Shown: positions 13,899 to 21,687, counted from the first letter of the stretch. The stretch is 60,016 bases of DNA from Gemmatimonadota bacterium (GCA_029863245.1 JAOTVV010000018.1:1-60016), one strand, 5' to 3'. Made by a program: numbers and translations. The notes: generated by a model not told the origin, from the sequence alone.

Positions 13899-14593
13899 AG
13901 ACGATGGAGCTGGTGAAGGCGGCGACGCTGGTAGCCGGGCTCGTGCTGGTGGCGGGCGTGGTCTCGCGGTGCACGACGGAGGCGGGCGCGTCGGCGGTCC
14001 CACCGTCGGCCGTGCGGATCCGGATGGTGGAGCTATGGCAGGCGCCCGACTCGGCTCGGTTCGTGGTCACGTGGGCGATGCCGGACACGTTGACGCCGGG
14101 GCAGCTACCGCTGGCCGGCTTCCGGGTCGAGCTGTGGGACCAGGTAGGCGACACGGTGTTGGCCAGCCAGGCGGCCGGGCCGGCGCTGCGGTCGGACACG
14201 GTACGGCTGGCCTGGATTGCGCCGGGTGACACGCTGGTGCTGCGGGCGCAGGTGGTGGCGCAGGACACGCGGGGCACGGAGTCGGCGCCCGGGCAGTCGG
14301 TGCCGTGGGTCTGGCGGCGGGGGATTGTGGCGCCATCCATCCCGGGGCCGGTCGAGCTGGTGCCGATCGATTCGACGGTGAGCCTGGCCCGGGTGGACGT
14401 GCGGCCGAACGTGGTGGTGGTGGCGCCGGGCGAGCTGGTCCAGTTCTGCGCGATCGGCGTGCTGGCGGATTCGACCAGCGGGGTGCTGGTGGACTTTCGG
14501 CGGCCGGATGGCACGGTCGGCACGCTGGACGCGGCGACTCGGCTGTATTGCGAGGATGTGTACCAGGTCTGGCTGACGGAGCGGGCGGCCTGA
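13895..14593 (+). CDS. Secreted or membrane-anchored protein with fibronectin-III-like domains
   Basis: 232 residues from ATG 13895 with a GGAAGGGG ribosome site. Residues about 10-26 are hydrophobic (ATLVAGLVLVAGVVS) after two lysines, then R-C. This resembles a signal peptide or anchor, but it is not a proper lipobox. Residues about 40-135 have the alternating strand pattern of a fibronectin type III domain (RFVVTWAMPD ... FRVELWDQ), and a second beta domain follows. Export suggests action at the host envelope, for example superinfection exclusion; this is inference. Confidence 0.65.
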   Translation: MKTMELVKAATLVAGLVLVAGVVSRCTTEAGASAVPPSAVRIRMVELWQAPDSARFVVTWAMPDTLTPGQLPLAGFRVELWDQVGDTVLASQAAGPALRSDTVRLAWIAPGDTLVLRAQVVAQDTRGTESAPGQSVPWVWRRGIVAPSIPGPVELVPIDSTVSLARVDVRPNVVVVAPGELVQFCAIGVLADSTSGVLVDFRRPDGTVGTLDAATRLYCEDVYQVWLTERAA

Positions 14594-14606
14594 GCTGGAC
14601 CGGCAG

Positions 14607-14825
14607 ATGGCGCTGTGGTACGTGGAGGGGTTCGACCGGGTGGCCTGGCTGCTCCGGGGGCAGGTGCTGGCCCCGCGGGCGTATGCGTTGTGGCAGGACG
14701 CCCGGGCGGTGCTCCGACGGACGCAGCCCTACTGGACGCCAGAGCGCAGAGCGGTTATAGGGGGTGGGGGCAGGCGGTCGATCCAGGCACTTCGGCCTGG
14801 CGATCTACGAGATCCAAGGGGGTAG
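14607..14825 (+). CDS. Hypothetical small protein (72 aa)
   Basis: 72 residues from ATG 14607. N-terminal helix MALWYVEGFDRVAWLLRGQV, then a basic C-terminus. Coding status is moderate. A small hairpin (CCAGGC 14783-14788, GCCTGG 14795-14800) lies inside its 3' end. Confidence 0.45.
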   Translation: MALWYVEGFDRVAWLLRGQVLAPRAYALWQDARAVLRRTQPYWTPERRAVIGGGGRRSIQALRPGDLRDPRG

Positions 14826-14880
14826 GACTCGCAAGGGCACCTGTTCCCGCCTCTCACTTTTCTCGGAGGTAAGAGCCTGC

Positions 14881-15153
14881 ATGGACCACACAACGAGACC
14901 GGCCGATCTGACGCAGGGCGATCGGCGCGACATGACGGTGCGGCTGGACGTGATGTTCAAGCTGCACCAGCTGCCCGATGGCCACACCAACCAGGCGAAG
15001 CAGCTCCGGGCGATTCGGACGATGGGGCGCGAGCTGTGCCAGGTGATCGCCGACAACACGCCGCGCTGCGCCGACCAGTCGACGGCGTTCCGGACGGTAC
15101 GCGAGGCGGTGTTCTGGGCGACGGAGGCGATTTTACGGGAGGGCGCCATCTGA
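14881..15153 (+). CDS. Acb2/Tad1-hairpin-domain protein (DUF7681), candidate anti-CBASS/anti-Thoeris sponge
   Basis: 90 residues from ATG 14881 with a GGAGGT ribosome site; an in-frame extension upstream lacks one. The C-terminal two thirds match the family pattern: QLRAIRTMGRELCQVI, then TPRCADQSTAF, then RTVREAVFWATEAIL. The N-terminal LTQGDRRDM and MFKLHQLP parts also fit. Known members form small oligomers that bind cyclic nucleotide signals made by bacterial CBASS or Thoeris systems and so block abortive infection. Which nucleotide this one would bind cannot be told from sequence. It heads a coupled run of small accessory genes. Confidence 0.75.
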   Translation: MDHTTRPADLTQGDRRDMTVRLDVMFKLHQLPDGHTNQAKQLRAIRTMGRELCQVIADNTPRCADQSTAFRTVREAVFWATEAILREGAI

Positions 15154-15419
15154 TGCTGTTGGAGTTCGTCGGGGGCCCGTTGGATGGGCGGCGGGACATC
15201 TTCTCGCCACCCGAGGGCTCCACGTTCATCACGTACACGACGGACCCGCAGCCGGTGACGACGATGCTGGAGCCGCAGGCGGTTGCCGAGCTCGTGCCGG
15301 TCAGGGAGCATCGGTATGCGCGCCGCAAGATGGCCGCATCTGGTCCGGAGTGGCGCGGCAAGACGGGGTACTGGCAAGAGGTCTGGTGGGAGATTTGGCT
15401 TTACGAGGGGGTCACATGA
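15153..15419 (+). CDS. Conserved phage protein (EFVGGPLDG type)
   Basis: 88 residues from ATG 15153 (TGATG overlap). It opens MLLEFVGGPLDGRRD, a start seen in numerous small phage proteins of unknown function, and ends in a tryptophan-rich segment (GYWQEVWWEIWLYEG). Confidence 0.75.
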   Translation: MLLEFVGGPLDGRRDIFSPPEGSTFITYTTDPQPVTTMLEPQAVAELVPVREHRYARRKMAASGPEWRGKTGYWQEVWWEIWLYEGVT

Positions 15420-15802
15420 CCAAGCTACTGTTGCGCGTGGCGGCGTTTCTCGCCCGGCTGGCGCGCCCGCTCAAGGAGCTCTCGGACAGGCACAAGTGGG
15501 TGAATTGGGGGCTGGGCCATCCCGGGGGCTATCTGCTGCTGGGCCCGGTCCCGTTTGCGCTGGGGGCGTTGCTGCTGCGGTGGGTGGGGCTGGACGTGTC
15601 GCTCTGGTGGGCGGTGCTGTTCGGGTCGTGGTTCTCGTGGGGCCACTACATCTACCGCGAGCCCGAGGATTTCTTCTTCCGGATCATGGACTTGGAGCAG
15701 GATCCGGCGACGGTCTTGTGGCTCGAGGATCGGCTGATGGATATACTCGGGCCAACGATCGTGCACGGCGCCGTCCAGGCGCTGCTGCTACTGGCGCGAT
15801 GA
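15416..15802 (+). CDS. Multi-pass membrane protein
   Basis: 128 residues from ATG 15416 (ATGA overlap). There are hydrophobic segments at roughly 40-58 and 62-80, and a weaker one near the C-terminus, with an amphipathic basic N-terminus. Function unknown; it is linked by overlap to the sponge-candidate cluster. Confidence 0.7.
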   Translation: MTKLLLRVAAFLARLARPLKELSDRHKWVNWGLGHPGGYLLLGPVPFALGALLLRWVGLDVSLWWAVLFGSWFSWGHYIYREPEDFFFRIMDLEQDPATVLWLEDRLMDILGPTIVHGAVQALLLLAR

Positions 15803-16068
15803 GCTTCACGGTCAAGGTCCGTGGGAAGCCCGTCACCTACGGGGTGAATACCGACCTGGTGGATCGGCACGCCGTCGCACAGTGCTCCGAGTGTGAGTGG
15901 AACGACCACACGCACAGCAGGCGGTCTCCTGGTCATTTCAACATCAACGTCCATCGTCACGTCGAGCAGACCGGTCACGAGGTCAACGTCTGGCGGGATC
16001 GGCGTACCAGCGTGAGTCTGGTACGGTTGAGTCGACATCGACGGCCGGGCGAGCAAGGAGTAAAGTGA
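15799..16068 (+). CDS. Small Cys/His metal-site protein
   Basis: 89 residues from ATG 15799 (ATGA overlap). CSEC near residue 32 and an H-R-H-V-E-Q-T-G-H region near 65 resemble a C2H2-like zinc finger (C-x2-C ... H-x7-H). Function unknown. Confidence 0.65.
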   Translation: MSFTVKVRGKPVTYGVNTDLVDRHAVAQCSECEWNDHTHSRRSPGHFNINVHRHVEQTGHEVNVWRDRRTSVSLVRLSRHRRPGEQGVK

Positions 16069-16070
16069 GC

Positions 16071-16472
16071 ATGGACCCCAAACCTGGAGCTGCACCGGTG
16101 CTGGCCTGTGGCTGCGTTGGCCATTGCGGCGGGCACACCGAACAGGGGCCAGCGGAGCCGGACCCCACGGCGAAGATCCGCGATGCTGAGGCAGATCAGC
16201 GGCCATACTTCGAGTTTCACAAGCAATTCAGGGCGCCTCCAGAGCCGATCGACAAGAGCGATTGGACCCACATCGTCAAAACGGACAACTGGAAGCACCG
16301 GGCGGCGAACATGCGGTGCCAGACGTGCATGTTCTACGTGCCCAAGGTGACGCCGAGCCCGCGCACGGCCGTCGGGCGCTGCCGCGAGCGGAGCCCGACG
16401 CTCAAGGGCTGGCCGGCTGTGTTCCCGACGGACTGGTGCGGCGCGCACAAGCTCGATGAGGCCAAGCTCTGA
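16071..16472 (+). CDS. Zinc-binding phage protein
   Basis: 133 residues from ATG 16071, ten bases after AAGGAG (GTG 16065 is the alternative). N-terminal cysteine cluster ACGCVGHCGG; C-terminal half MRCQTCMFYVPK ... VGRCRERSP ... WPAVFPTDWCGAHK, a four-cysteine arrangement found in small phage proteins near HNH genes. Role unknown. Confidence 0.7.
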   Translation: MDPKPGAAPVLACGCVGHCGGHTEQGPAEPDPTAKIRDAEADQRPYFEFHKQFRAPPEPIDKSDWTHIVKTDNWKHRAANMRCQTCMFYVPKVTPSPRTAVGRCRERSPTLKGWPAVFPTDWCGAHKLDEAKL

Positions 16473-16510
16473 GAGCCGACCCAATCCGCGATCTGCGGTT
16501 CGAGGGGTTC

Positions 16511-16801
16511 GTGAAGGCGACGTTCGGCTGCGTCGCCACGGGGCCAGCGTGCACAGGCTCGCGCGAGTTCAGCCACCTCGATCACGCGGGCATGGGTAGC
16601 AAGCGGGTGCCATCCTACCGGAACGGGGTCGTGAAGTGTACCGGACACCATCACGAGTATCACCAGCACGGCCGCGAGGCGTTTGAGGAGCGGTTTCACG
16701 TGAAACTGTCGGCGGTGGCCGACTGGCTGGCCAGGGAGTTCGATGGCGACTTCCTGCTCATGGCCGAAGAGCCACCGATCGGCGTCTGGAGATTGCGATG
16801 A
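16511..16801 (+). CDS. HNH-like endonuclease-fold protein
   Basis: 96 residues from GTG 16511; the frame continues upstream to a CTG overlapping the previous stop, so the start may be earlier. Cysteines (FGCVATGPACTG), then SHLDHAGMGSKRVPS, NGVVKCTGHHHEYHQHG and a basic helix give the layout of phage HNH-type nucleases that lie near recombination or packaging genes. A catalytic H-N-H triad is plausible but not certain. Confidence 0.6.
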   Translation: MKATFGCVATGPACTGSREFSHLDHAGMGSKRVPSYRNGVVKCTGHHHEYHQHGREAFEERFHVKLSAVADWLAREFDGDFLLMAEEPPIGVWRLR

Positions 16802-17316
16802 ATTGGCCAGAGACCCTGCGATTGGAACCGAGCGCCAAACTGGCGCTCGAGGACGTGGTGAACAGCAATCCGTTCCTCGGTAACTGGATCGAGGGCGAGG
16901 CATACGCGAACAACCACCAAGCGCGCGAGATGGGGCGTATCTTGATCGAGGCGTTCCATCCGGAGATTCAGCACGCCCGGATTGCCTACCTGTTCCGGGA
17001 ACGGATGCAGACCAAGGGGACGGTCGTGCATGCGAAGGCGAAGCGGGCCGGTGCGCAGTTGAAACACCTGGCCGACATCGATTTCGTGCTCGAGTTCAAC
17101 TGGACGGCCTGGCGTGGGCTGGATACGGTGGCTCGAGCGGCGCTCGTCGACCACGAGCTCACGCATTGCAGCCGGAACGACGACGAAGAGTTCTGCACGG
17201 TGCCCCACGACATCGAGGAGTTCCATACGATCGTGGCCCGCTGGGGACTCTGGAACCGCGATGTCAAGACGTTCTCTGACGTGCTGCATCGCCAGCTGGA
17301 GCTGTTGCCGGCGTAA
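16798..17316 (+). CDS. Putative phage metallopeptidase (HExxH)
   Basis: 172 residues from ATG 16798 (ATGA overlap). H119-E-L-T-H123 is an HExxH zinc motif within DFVLEFNWTAWRGL ... ALVDHELTHC. The downstream HDIEEFHTIVARWGLW block supplies a third ligand, as in the putative phage metallopeptidase family. The target is unknown. It is a cytoplasmic protein with no signal peptide, encoded among accessory genes. Confidence 0.8.
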   Translation: MNWPETLRLEPSAKLALEDVVNSNPFLGNWIEGEAYANNHQAREMGRILIEAFHPEIQHARIAYLFRERMQTKGTVVHAKAKRAGAQLKHLADIDFVLEFNWTAWRGLDTVARAALVDHELTHCSRNDDEEFCTVPHDIEEFHTIVARWGLWNRDVKTFSDVLHRQLELLPA

Positions 17317-17321
17317 GGGCT

Positions 17322-17723
17322 ATGACTACCCGGCGTGAAGTCGTTGGGGCGCTCCTAGCGCTGTTTGGGGGCGTCCTGCTGCCTGAACCCGTGCGCGATC
17401 TGATTCGCGTAGCGCGCCCTGCGGGGATGTGGGGCACCGCGATCTTTCCCGGCGATCAGTTCACCATCACGGCACAGCAGTATTTCGAGTTCTCCGTGTT
17501 GAAGCCATCATCGGCGGGTATCATCTCGCGGATCGAGACCGACTTCTTGCCTAATCCGGCCGGACCGGAGATCGTTACGTTGAAAGCCACCAAGGCTGAG
17601 ATTGAAGCCCTGGAACGCATGGTGATCCCCGAGCGTGAGTTCTTGGCGAGGCTCGAGGCGCGACCGTTCGTGTGGGACGATGATCCCCACCCAATCTGGA
17701 AGGGGTCTCATGGCAAAGTCTGA
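17322..17723 (+). CDS. Hypothetical protein with Tat-like or membrane-anchor N-terminus
   Basis: 133 residues from ATG 17322. The start MTTRREVVGALLALFGGVLL has a twin arginine followed by a hydrophobic run, resembling a Tat signal or single membrane anchor. The rest is beta-like with an acidic C-terminus. Overlaps the next gene by 14 bases. Confidence 0.6.
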   Translation: MTTRREVVGALLALFGGVLLPEPVRDLIRVARPAGMWGTAIFPGDQFTITAQQYFEFSVLKPSSAGIISRIETDFLPNPAGPEIVTLKATKAEIEALERMVIPEREFLARLEARPFVWDDDPHPIWKGSHGKV

Positions 17724-18027
17724 GCACTCCCGGGATATGATCAATGCGGCGCGACTGACCCGCACCCTTCGGGACAAGCAAGCCGTCGCGGAGGTGGTGG
17801 GCGAGAGCACGTTCCATTTGAGTCCTACACAGGGCGCGGAGGTTATTCGGGGGCTTGGGCTGGGGTTCACCCGGGCGATGTGGGTCTTGGGTCGCGTCCG
17901 TGTCACACTGGCGAAGGCTGACCATGCCTGTCCAACCTGTGACAAACTGACGGGCGCGCTGGACGATGAGCTCAACCATCACGATCTCCTCACGTTCTTC
18001 AAGGATCTGGAGCGGTTTGGGGTATGA
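17710..18027 (+). CDS. Hypothetical protein (105 aa)
   Basis: 105 residues from ATG 17710. Helical; it contains a CPTC pair near residue 75 and a run of His/Asp (DDELNHHDLLTFF). No family recognised. Confidence 0.6.
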   Translation: MAKSEHSRDMINAARLTRTLRDKQAVAEVVGESTFHLSPTQGAEVIRGLGLGFTRAMWVLGRVRVTLAKADHACPTCDKLTGALDDELNHHDLLTFFKDLERFGV

Positions 18028-18030
18028 GCG

Positions 18031-18735
18031 GTGATTAACCCGTACAAGGAGGCGGCGCCGTGGGCACGACTCGCGCTCCTCGTTACGCTTGGGGCGGCTC
18101 TCCTCTACGGCCTCGGTCGCTGGGACCAGGCCATCTCCGATCGCGCTCGGCAGCTCGAGGACGACACCCGGGCCGCATTGCGCCTGACCCAGCTGCTTCG
18201 GGCTCAGCGCGACTCGTTGCGCGCGATCGAGGATTCGCTCGTCGCGGTTGATTCGGCGCTTGCGGTACAGGAGAGGCGTGCAACTGTCGCTCTTCGAGAG
18301 CTGGCGGCACTGGATCGTCGCGAAATGGACAGCGTGGCGGCGGCCTCCGTGGCGAGTCTGTTGCCAGCATTGCGGCTCCGACCGTTCATCAGCGGGGCAG
18401 ACACGCTCTATGCTACGGACGAAACAGGGGTTCGTGTTCTGGCCGGTCGGCTGCTGCGTCTGGATCAGGTGGAGCGAGAGTTGGCCCAAACTCGAGTGGT
18501 GGCTACTACCCGCACCCAACGCATCGCGACGTTGGAGCTCGCCTTGGGGGCCGCTCAGCTGCGCGCAGATACGGCCGAGGCGCGGGTGAGGGTGTTGGAG
18601 CCGTTACTCGAGCGGTGGCAAGCGCAACGTGAATGTCGTATCCTCTGGCTCGTGCCCTGCCCGTCCCGGACAATGGCGTTCGTGCTTGGGGCTGGTGTGG
18701 GCGTGGCGGGCACCCTGGCCCTTGGAGGTCTCTGA
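18031..18735 (+). CDS. Membrane-anchored coiled-coil protein, possible Rz-like spanin
   Basis: 234 residues from GTG 18031. One N-terminal transmembrane segment (WARLALLVTLGAALLYGL), then about 150 residues of heptad-rich coiled coil, then a second hydrophobic segment near the C-terminus (MAFVLGAGVGVAGTLALGGL). The N-in helix plus coiled coil resembles an inner-membrane spanin, but the C-terminal helix is unusual. The next gene is a holin candidate, which supports a lysis role. Confidence 0.55.
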   Translation: MINPYKEAAPWARLALLVTLGAALLYGLGRWDQAISDRARQLEDDTRAALRLTQLLRAQRDSLRAIEDSLVAVDSALAVQERRATVALRELAALDRREMDSVAAASVASLLPALRLRPFISGADTLYATDETGVRVLAGRLLRLDQVERELAQTRVVATTRTQRIATLELALGAAQLRADTAEARVRVLEPLLERWQAQRECRILWLVPCPSRTMAFVLGAGVGVAGTLALGGL

Positions 18736-19004
18736 TGCTGGAACACAACGGCGAAACCATTCGTGGCGGGCGGGTGATCCGGACGGTGTTGGCGATCTTC
18801 CTAATCCTCGTTTCAGCGGCCATGCTGATCGTGAAGTTCGTGGTCATTCCGCTCAAGACAAGCGCGATGCCGTCGATCGAGCTCACCGAGTCGATCTTCC
18901 ATCTGCTCGTGATTGTCGTCGCGGTGGTTGTCTATGACCATCGGACCGGCAAGGCGCTATTCGCGGGACTCGGCAACCTCAAATTGCCGTTTGGCGGCAA
19001 GTAG
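18735..19004 (+). CDS. Holin candidate (two transmembrane segments)
   Basis: 89 residues from ATG 18735 (TGATG overlap). Two hydrophobic helices (VLAIFLILVSAAMLIVKFVVI and SIFHLLVIVVAVVVY) are joined by a short loop and followed by a basic tail, typical of small class II holins. It precedes the terminase, not the endolysin, so the assignment rests on topology alone. Confidence 0.55.
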   Translation: MLEHNGETIRGGRVIRTVLAIFLILVSAAMLIVKFVVIPLKTSAMPSIELTESIFHLLVIVVAVVVYDHRTGKALFAGLGNLKLPFGGK

Positions 19005-20531
19005 TTGAAGATCCGGCTCGAGGAGGGGCAGCGCCTCCTCTGGAAACCGATCTCCAAACGCCAAGTCGAGCTACTGCGGTCCACCGAAGATGAGGTGTTC
19101 TTCGGTGGCGCCAAGGGTGGCGCGAAGTCCGAAGCTGTTCTGATGAAGCCGCTCAAGCAGGTCCATCTCGAGCGGTTCAAGGCACTCATCCTGCGGCAGA
19201 CCTTCCCCGAAGTCCAGGAACTCATCGATCGATCGCATCGGTACTACACCGACATGGCCGAGCGGCCGGTCTGGAACGGGTCGCTGAAACGGTGGACCTT
19301 CCCCAATCCCAATACCACGTTTGGCACGGGTGGCGGGATCATCCAATTCGGTCACTGTAAGACCAAAGAAGAGGTCAAGCTCTATCACGGGGGCGAGTGG
19401 GCACAGATCAATTACGATGAGGTCGCCGACGTGAAGGATGAGGCGGTCTGGATTGAGCTGATCGCCGAGAATCGGTGTCCAAACCCGCTCGTGCGCCGCC
19501 AGATGATTGGCACGGGCAACCCGGGGAAGCCGGGCCATCCGTGGTGTAAACGGCGCTTCATCGATCGCTGTGGCAAGCAGGGGCAAACGATCTATCGATA
19601 CGACCTCAAATTGCCGAACGGCGACGTGGTGCAGCGCACGCGCCGTTTCATTCCCTCGAGAGTCACCGACAATCCGATCTACGCCAACGATCCCGTCTAC
19701 ATGGCCGCGCTCATGTCGCTCCCCGAAGTGCTGCGGCGCCAGCTGCTGTTCGGCGACTGGGATGCTGGCTTCGGCCTCGCGCTCGAGGAGCTCGATGAGA
19801 TGGTGCACATCATCCCGAGCTTCAAGGTGCCCGCCAGTTGGACCCAGTTCGGCGCGTTGGACTGGGGCTACCAGCACCCGTGGGTCTTTGGCCACTATGC
19901 GAGCGATGAAGACGGTCGGCTCTACAAGCTCAACACCATCCGGGGTCGGTGGATGAGCGATCGGCTGATTGCCGAACGGATCAACGACAAAGTGCCGGTC
20001 CAGGAGCTCTCCTACATTGTGGCGGGCCACGACTGCTGGGCCGAGGTCAAAGCCCGGAGCGACGACATCACGCCGTCAACTGCCGAACGGTTCCAGGCAG
20101 CCGGGATCATCCTGAGCCACGCCAACATCTCGCGCGCGCCCGGACTCAGGAATTTCCGGGAGCAGGTCGCTTGGAAGGGAATCGACTCGGGCGGGACCGA
20201 TGGCGAGCCGAATTTCTTCTGGATGGACACGCCGACCAACCGGAAAGCGTTCGAGGCGTGCGCCTCAATGGTTGTTGATCCGGACGACGCCGAAGACGCG
20301 CTCGGTGTGGATGCGAACCCTATGACGGGGGAAGGTGGGGACGACGACTACGACGAGACCCGGTATGCGCTGGCCAGCCGGCCGCGCCGAGCGCAACCGA
20401 CGTGGCAAGAGGGGGATGTACGGGCCTTTTCCAAGGCGGTCCTCGAGTACGAGATGGAGCTGGGTCGCCGCCACCGGTCTCGAGTCACCGTCCGGCGCCG
20501 TGGCGCCTACGTGTCGCTCGATGGCTACTAG
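19005..20531 (+). CDS. terL: Terminase large subunit
   Basis: 508 residues from TTG 19005, directly after the previous stop. This is the ATP-driven packaging motor and nuclease that works at the portal. Walker A-like GGAKGGAKS lies at 34-42, Walker B INYDE at 135-139 and a coupling motif GTGNPG near 170. The RNase H-fold nuclease has D286 (GALDWGYQHPW) and D343 (VAGHDCWAEV). The length is typical. The C-terminal 50 residues are basic. Confidence 0.93.
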   Translation: MKIRLEEGQRLLWKPISKRQVELLRSTEDEVFFGGAKGGAKSEAVLMKPLKQVHLERFKALILRQTFPEVQELIDRSHRYYTDMAERPVWNGSLKRWTFPNPNTTFGTGGGIIQFGHCKTKEEVKLYHGGEWAQINYDEVADVKDEAVWIELIAENRCPNPLVRRQMIGTGNPGKPGHPWCKRRFIDRCGKQGQTIYRYDLKLPNGDVVQRTRRFIPSRVTDNPIYANDPVYMAALMSLPEVLRRQLLFGDWDAGFGLALEELDEMVHIIPSFKVPASWTQFGALDWGYQHPWVFGHYASDEDGRLYKLNTIRGRWMSDRLIAERINDKVPVQELSYIVAGHDCWAEVKARSDDITPSTAERFQAAGIILSHANISRAPGLRNFREQVAWKGIDSGGTDGEPNFFWMDTPTNRKAFEACASMVVDPDDAEDALGVDANPMTGEGGDDDYDETRYALASRPRRAQPTWQEGDVRAFSKAVLEYEMELGRRHRSRVTVRRRGAYVSLDGY

Positions 20532-20549
20532 CGTGGAGGGGAGTGCTTT

Positions 20550-20765
20550 ATGCTTGAGCTTCTGGCGTTTAGTGCTATCTTCGTGGGAGCCGTTGCGATT
20601 GCCCTCGCTTTTCTTGTAGGCGGCGCCCTGCTGGCCTTTTGGGCGGTCGCACATGGTCATGTCCAAATCCAAACCTGGCAAGAAGGTTCCAGCCCACACC
20701 TCTGGACCGGTCACAATCGGCCAGTGGCTTCGGTCAGCCCCAAAACGTCCCGTCACGCGATCTGA
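20550..20765 (+). CDS. Small membrane protein
   Basis: 71 residues from ATG 20550 with a GGAGGGG ribosome site. One or two hydrophobic helices occupy residues 3-36 (LLAFSAIFVGAVAIALAFLV and GGALLAFWAVA). Its 3' third overlaps the next gene in another frame. Confidence 0.5.
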   Translation: MLELLAFSAIFVGAVAIALAFLVGGALLAFWAVAHGHVQIQTWQEGSSPHLWTGHNRPVASVSPKTSRHAI

Positions 20766-21027
20766 GTTCCTGCGGATCTGTGAGGGGCTCGAGCTGGTGA
20801 CGCGCCAGGACATGATCAAAGCGCTCCAGCAGTACGAGCGGATCCGCCGTCAGATGGCGTGGTACCGGCGCCTCTGGCGCTGGCTCAAGGCCCAGGTCGT
20901 GACTCGACAGAAGGGCATCGACGATCTGACTCCCGATCAGCGCGCCGCCTTGCAGGAACAGCTGGCCGTGGCTGCCGCACGCGAGGCCCCACCGACAACG
21001 AAGGAGACACCGCCCAATGGTACTTGA
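20659..21027 (+). CDS. Hypothetical protein (122 aa)
   Basis: 122 residues from ATG 20659 (ATG 20653 is two codons upstream). Basic, proline-rich N-terminus, then helices (EFLRICEGLELVTRQDMIKALQQYERIRRQ). Position after the terminase suggests a packaging or head-related role, but there is no recognisable domain. Confidence 0.6.
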   Translation: MSKSKPGKKVPAHTSGPVTIGQWLRSAPKRPVTRSEFLRICEGLELVTRQDMIKALQQYERIRRQMAWYRRLWRWLKAQVVTRQKGIDDLTPDQRAALQEQLAVAAAREAPPTTKETPPNGT

Positions 21028-21382
21028 GATCGCACTCTGGATCCTGCTTGGGATCCTGGCGGGCCTGGGTCTTGCGGCGGTCCTCCATGAACGGATCCTC
21101 CGGGCCGAGCGCGCGCAATGGATGGCCTTCATCGAGCGAGGCGTGTTCGACAAAGTACCGGCGAAGTCCTACCGACCAGAGACCGCCGAGGAGCGGATCG
21201 ACCAGGCGGCCAAAACGATCCAAACGCACTGGTCTCAACAGTCGGTGGCTCGCGGGGTCAGCGACCTTGCCGACACGTACCGGGCCGAGGGGCTCCCGGT
21301 GCCCAAGCGGAGCGACCTCAAACGCGAAGTCGAGCTCATGCTCAATGCCGCGGCGCAGGGCGAGGCGGCGATCGATGTCTGA
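21017..21382 (+). CDS. Membrane-anchored hypothetical protein
   Basis: 121 residues from ATG 21017. One N-terminal transmembrane helix (IALWILLGILAGLGLAAVL) is followed by a soluble helical, charged domain. Unknown function; overlaps both neighbours slightly. Confidence 0.6.
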   Translation: MVLEIALWILLGILAGLGLAAVLHERILRAERAQWMAFIERGVFDKVPAKSYRPETAEERIDQAAKTIQTHWSQQSVARGVSDLADTYRAEGLPVPKRSDLKREVELMLNAAAQGEAAIDV

Positions 21383-21623
21383 GTCACGAGTCGCGCCGAA
21401 CGAGCCCTTCACGATCATGGAGCAGCTGGTCGCCATTCTGGTCGGTCGTGGCCACGAGTATCCGGAGATTGCCACCAGGCTGGACGTGAAGAAATCGACG
21501 ATCAAGTTCCATGCGGAAAACGCCGCCGCCAAACTGCCGGGCACCGATGCGCCACGGATGAAGTTGCAGATCTGGTGGCGTGGGGCTGGCCGGGAGATCC
21601 TCGCTCCCCCCTCGAAGCGGTAG
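21375..21623 (+). CDS. LuxR/GerE-type helix-turn-helix protein
   Basis: 82 residues from ATG 21375. The segment LVAILVGRGHEYPEIATRLDVKKSTIKFHAENAAAKL follows the GerE HTH pattern (turn, recognition helix, V/I-K-x-H). It is only the DNA-binding unit, with no receiver domain. It could act as a late regulator or packaging-site binder, the latter because it lies close to terL; both are inference. Confidence 0.65.
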   Translation: MSESRVAPNEPFTIMEQLVAILVGRGHEYPEIATRLDVKKSTIKFHAENAAAKLPGTDAPRMKLQIWWRGAGREILAPPSKR

Positions 21624-21625
21624 CG

Positions 21626-21654
21626 CCCCAACTCCAGACGGTCCTAGCTTGGGG
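21626..21654. promoter_or_regulatory. Weak inverted repeat before the tail appendage genes
   Basis: CCCCAA (21626-21631) pairs with TTGGGG (21649-21654) in the 64-bp gap. It might end or regulate transcription between the terminase block and the structural genes; no T-run follows. Confidence 0.25.
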
Positions 21655-21687
21655 TGTTCGCCGTCCTCTTGAACCCCGGAGCGTGCC

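Noticed and set aside
13738..14523. 261-codon minus-strand frame opposite the Fn3-like gene
   Set aside because: GC-rich shadow with Ser/Thr-rich sequence, no ribosome site, and the plus-strand gene has clear domain and coupling support.
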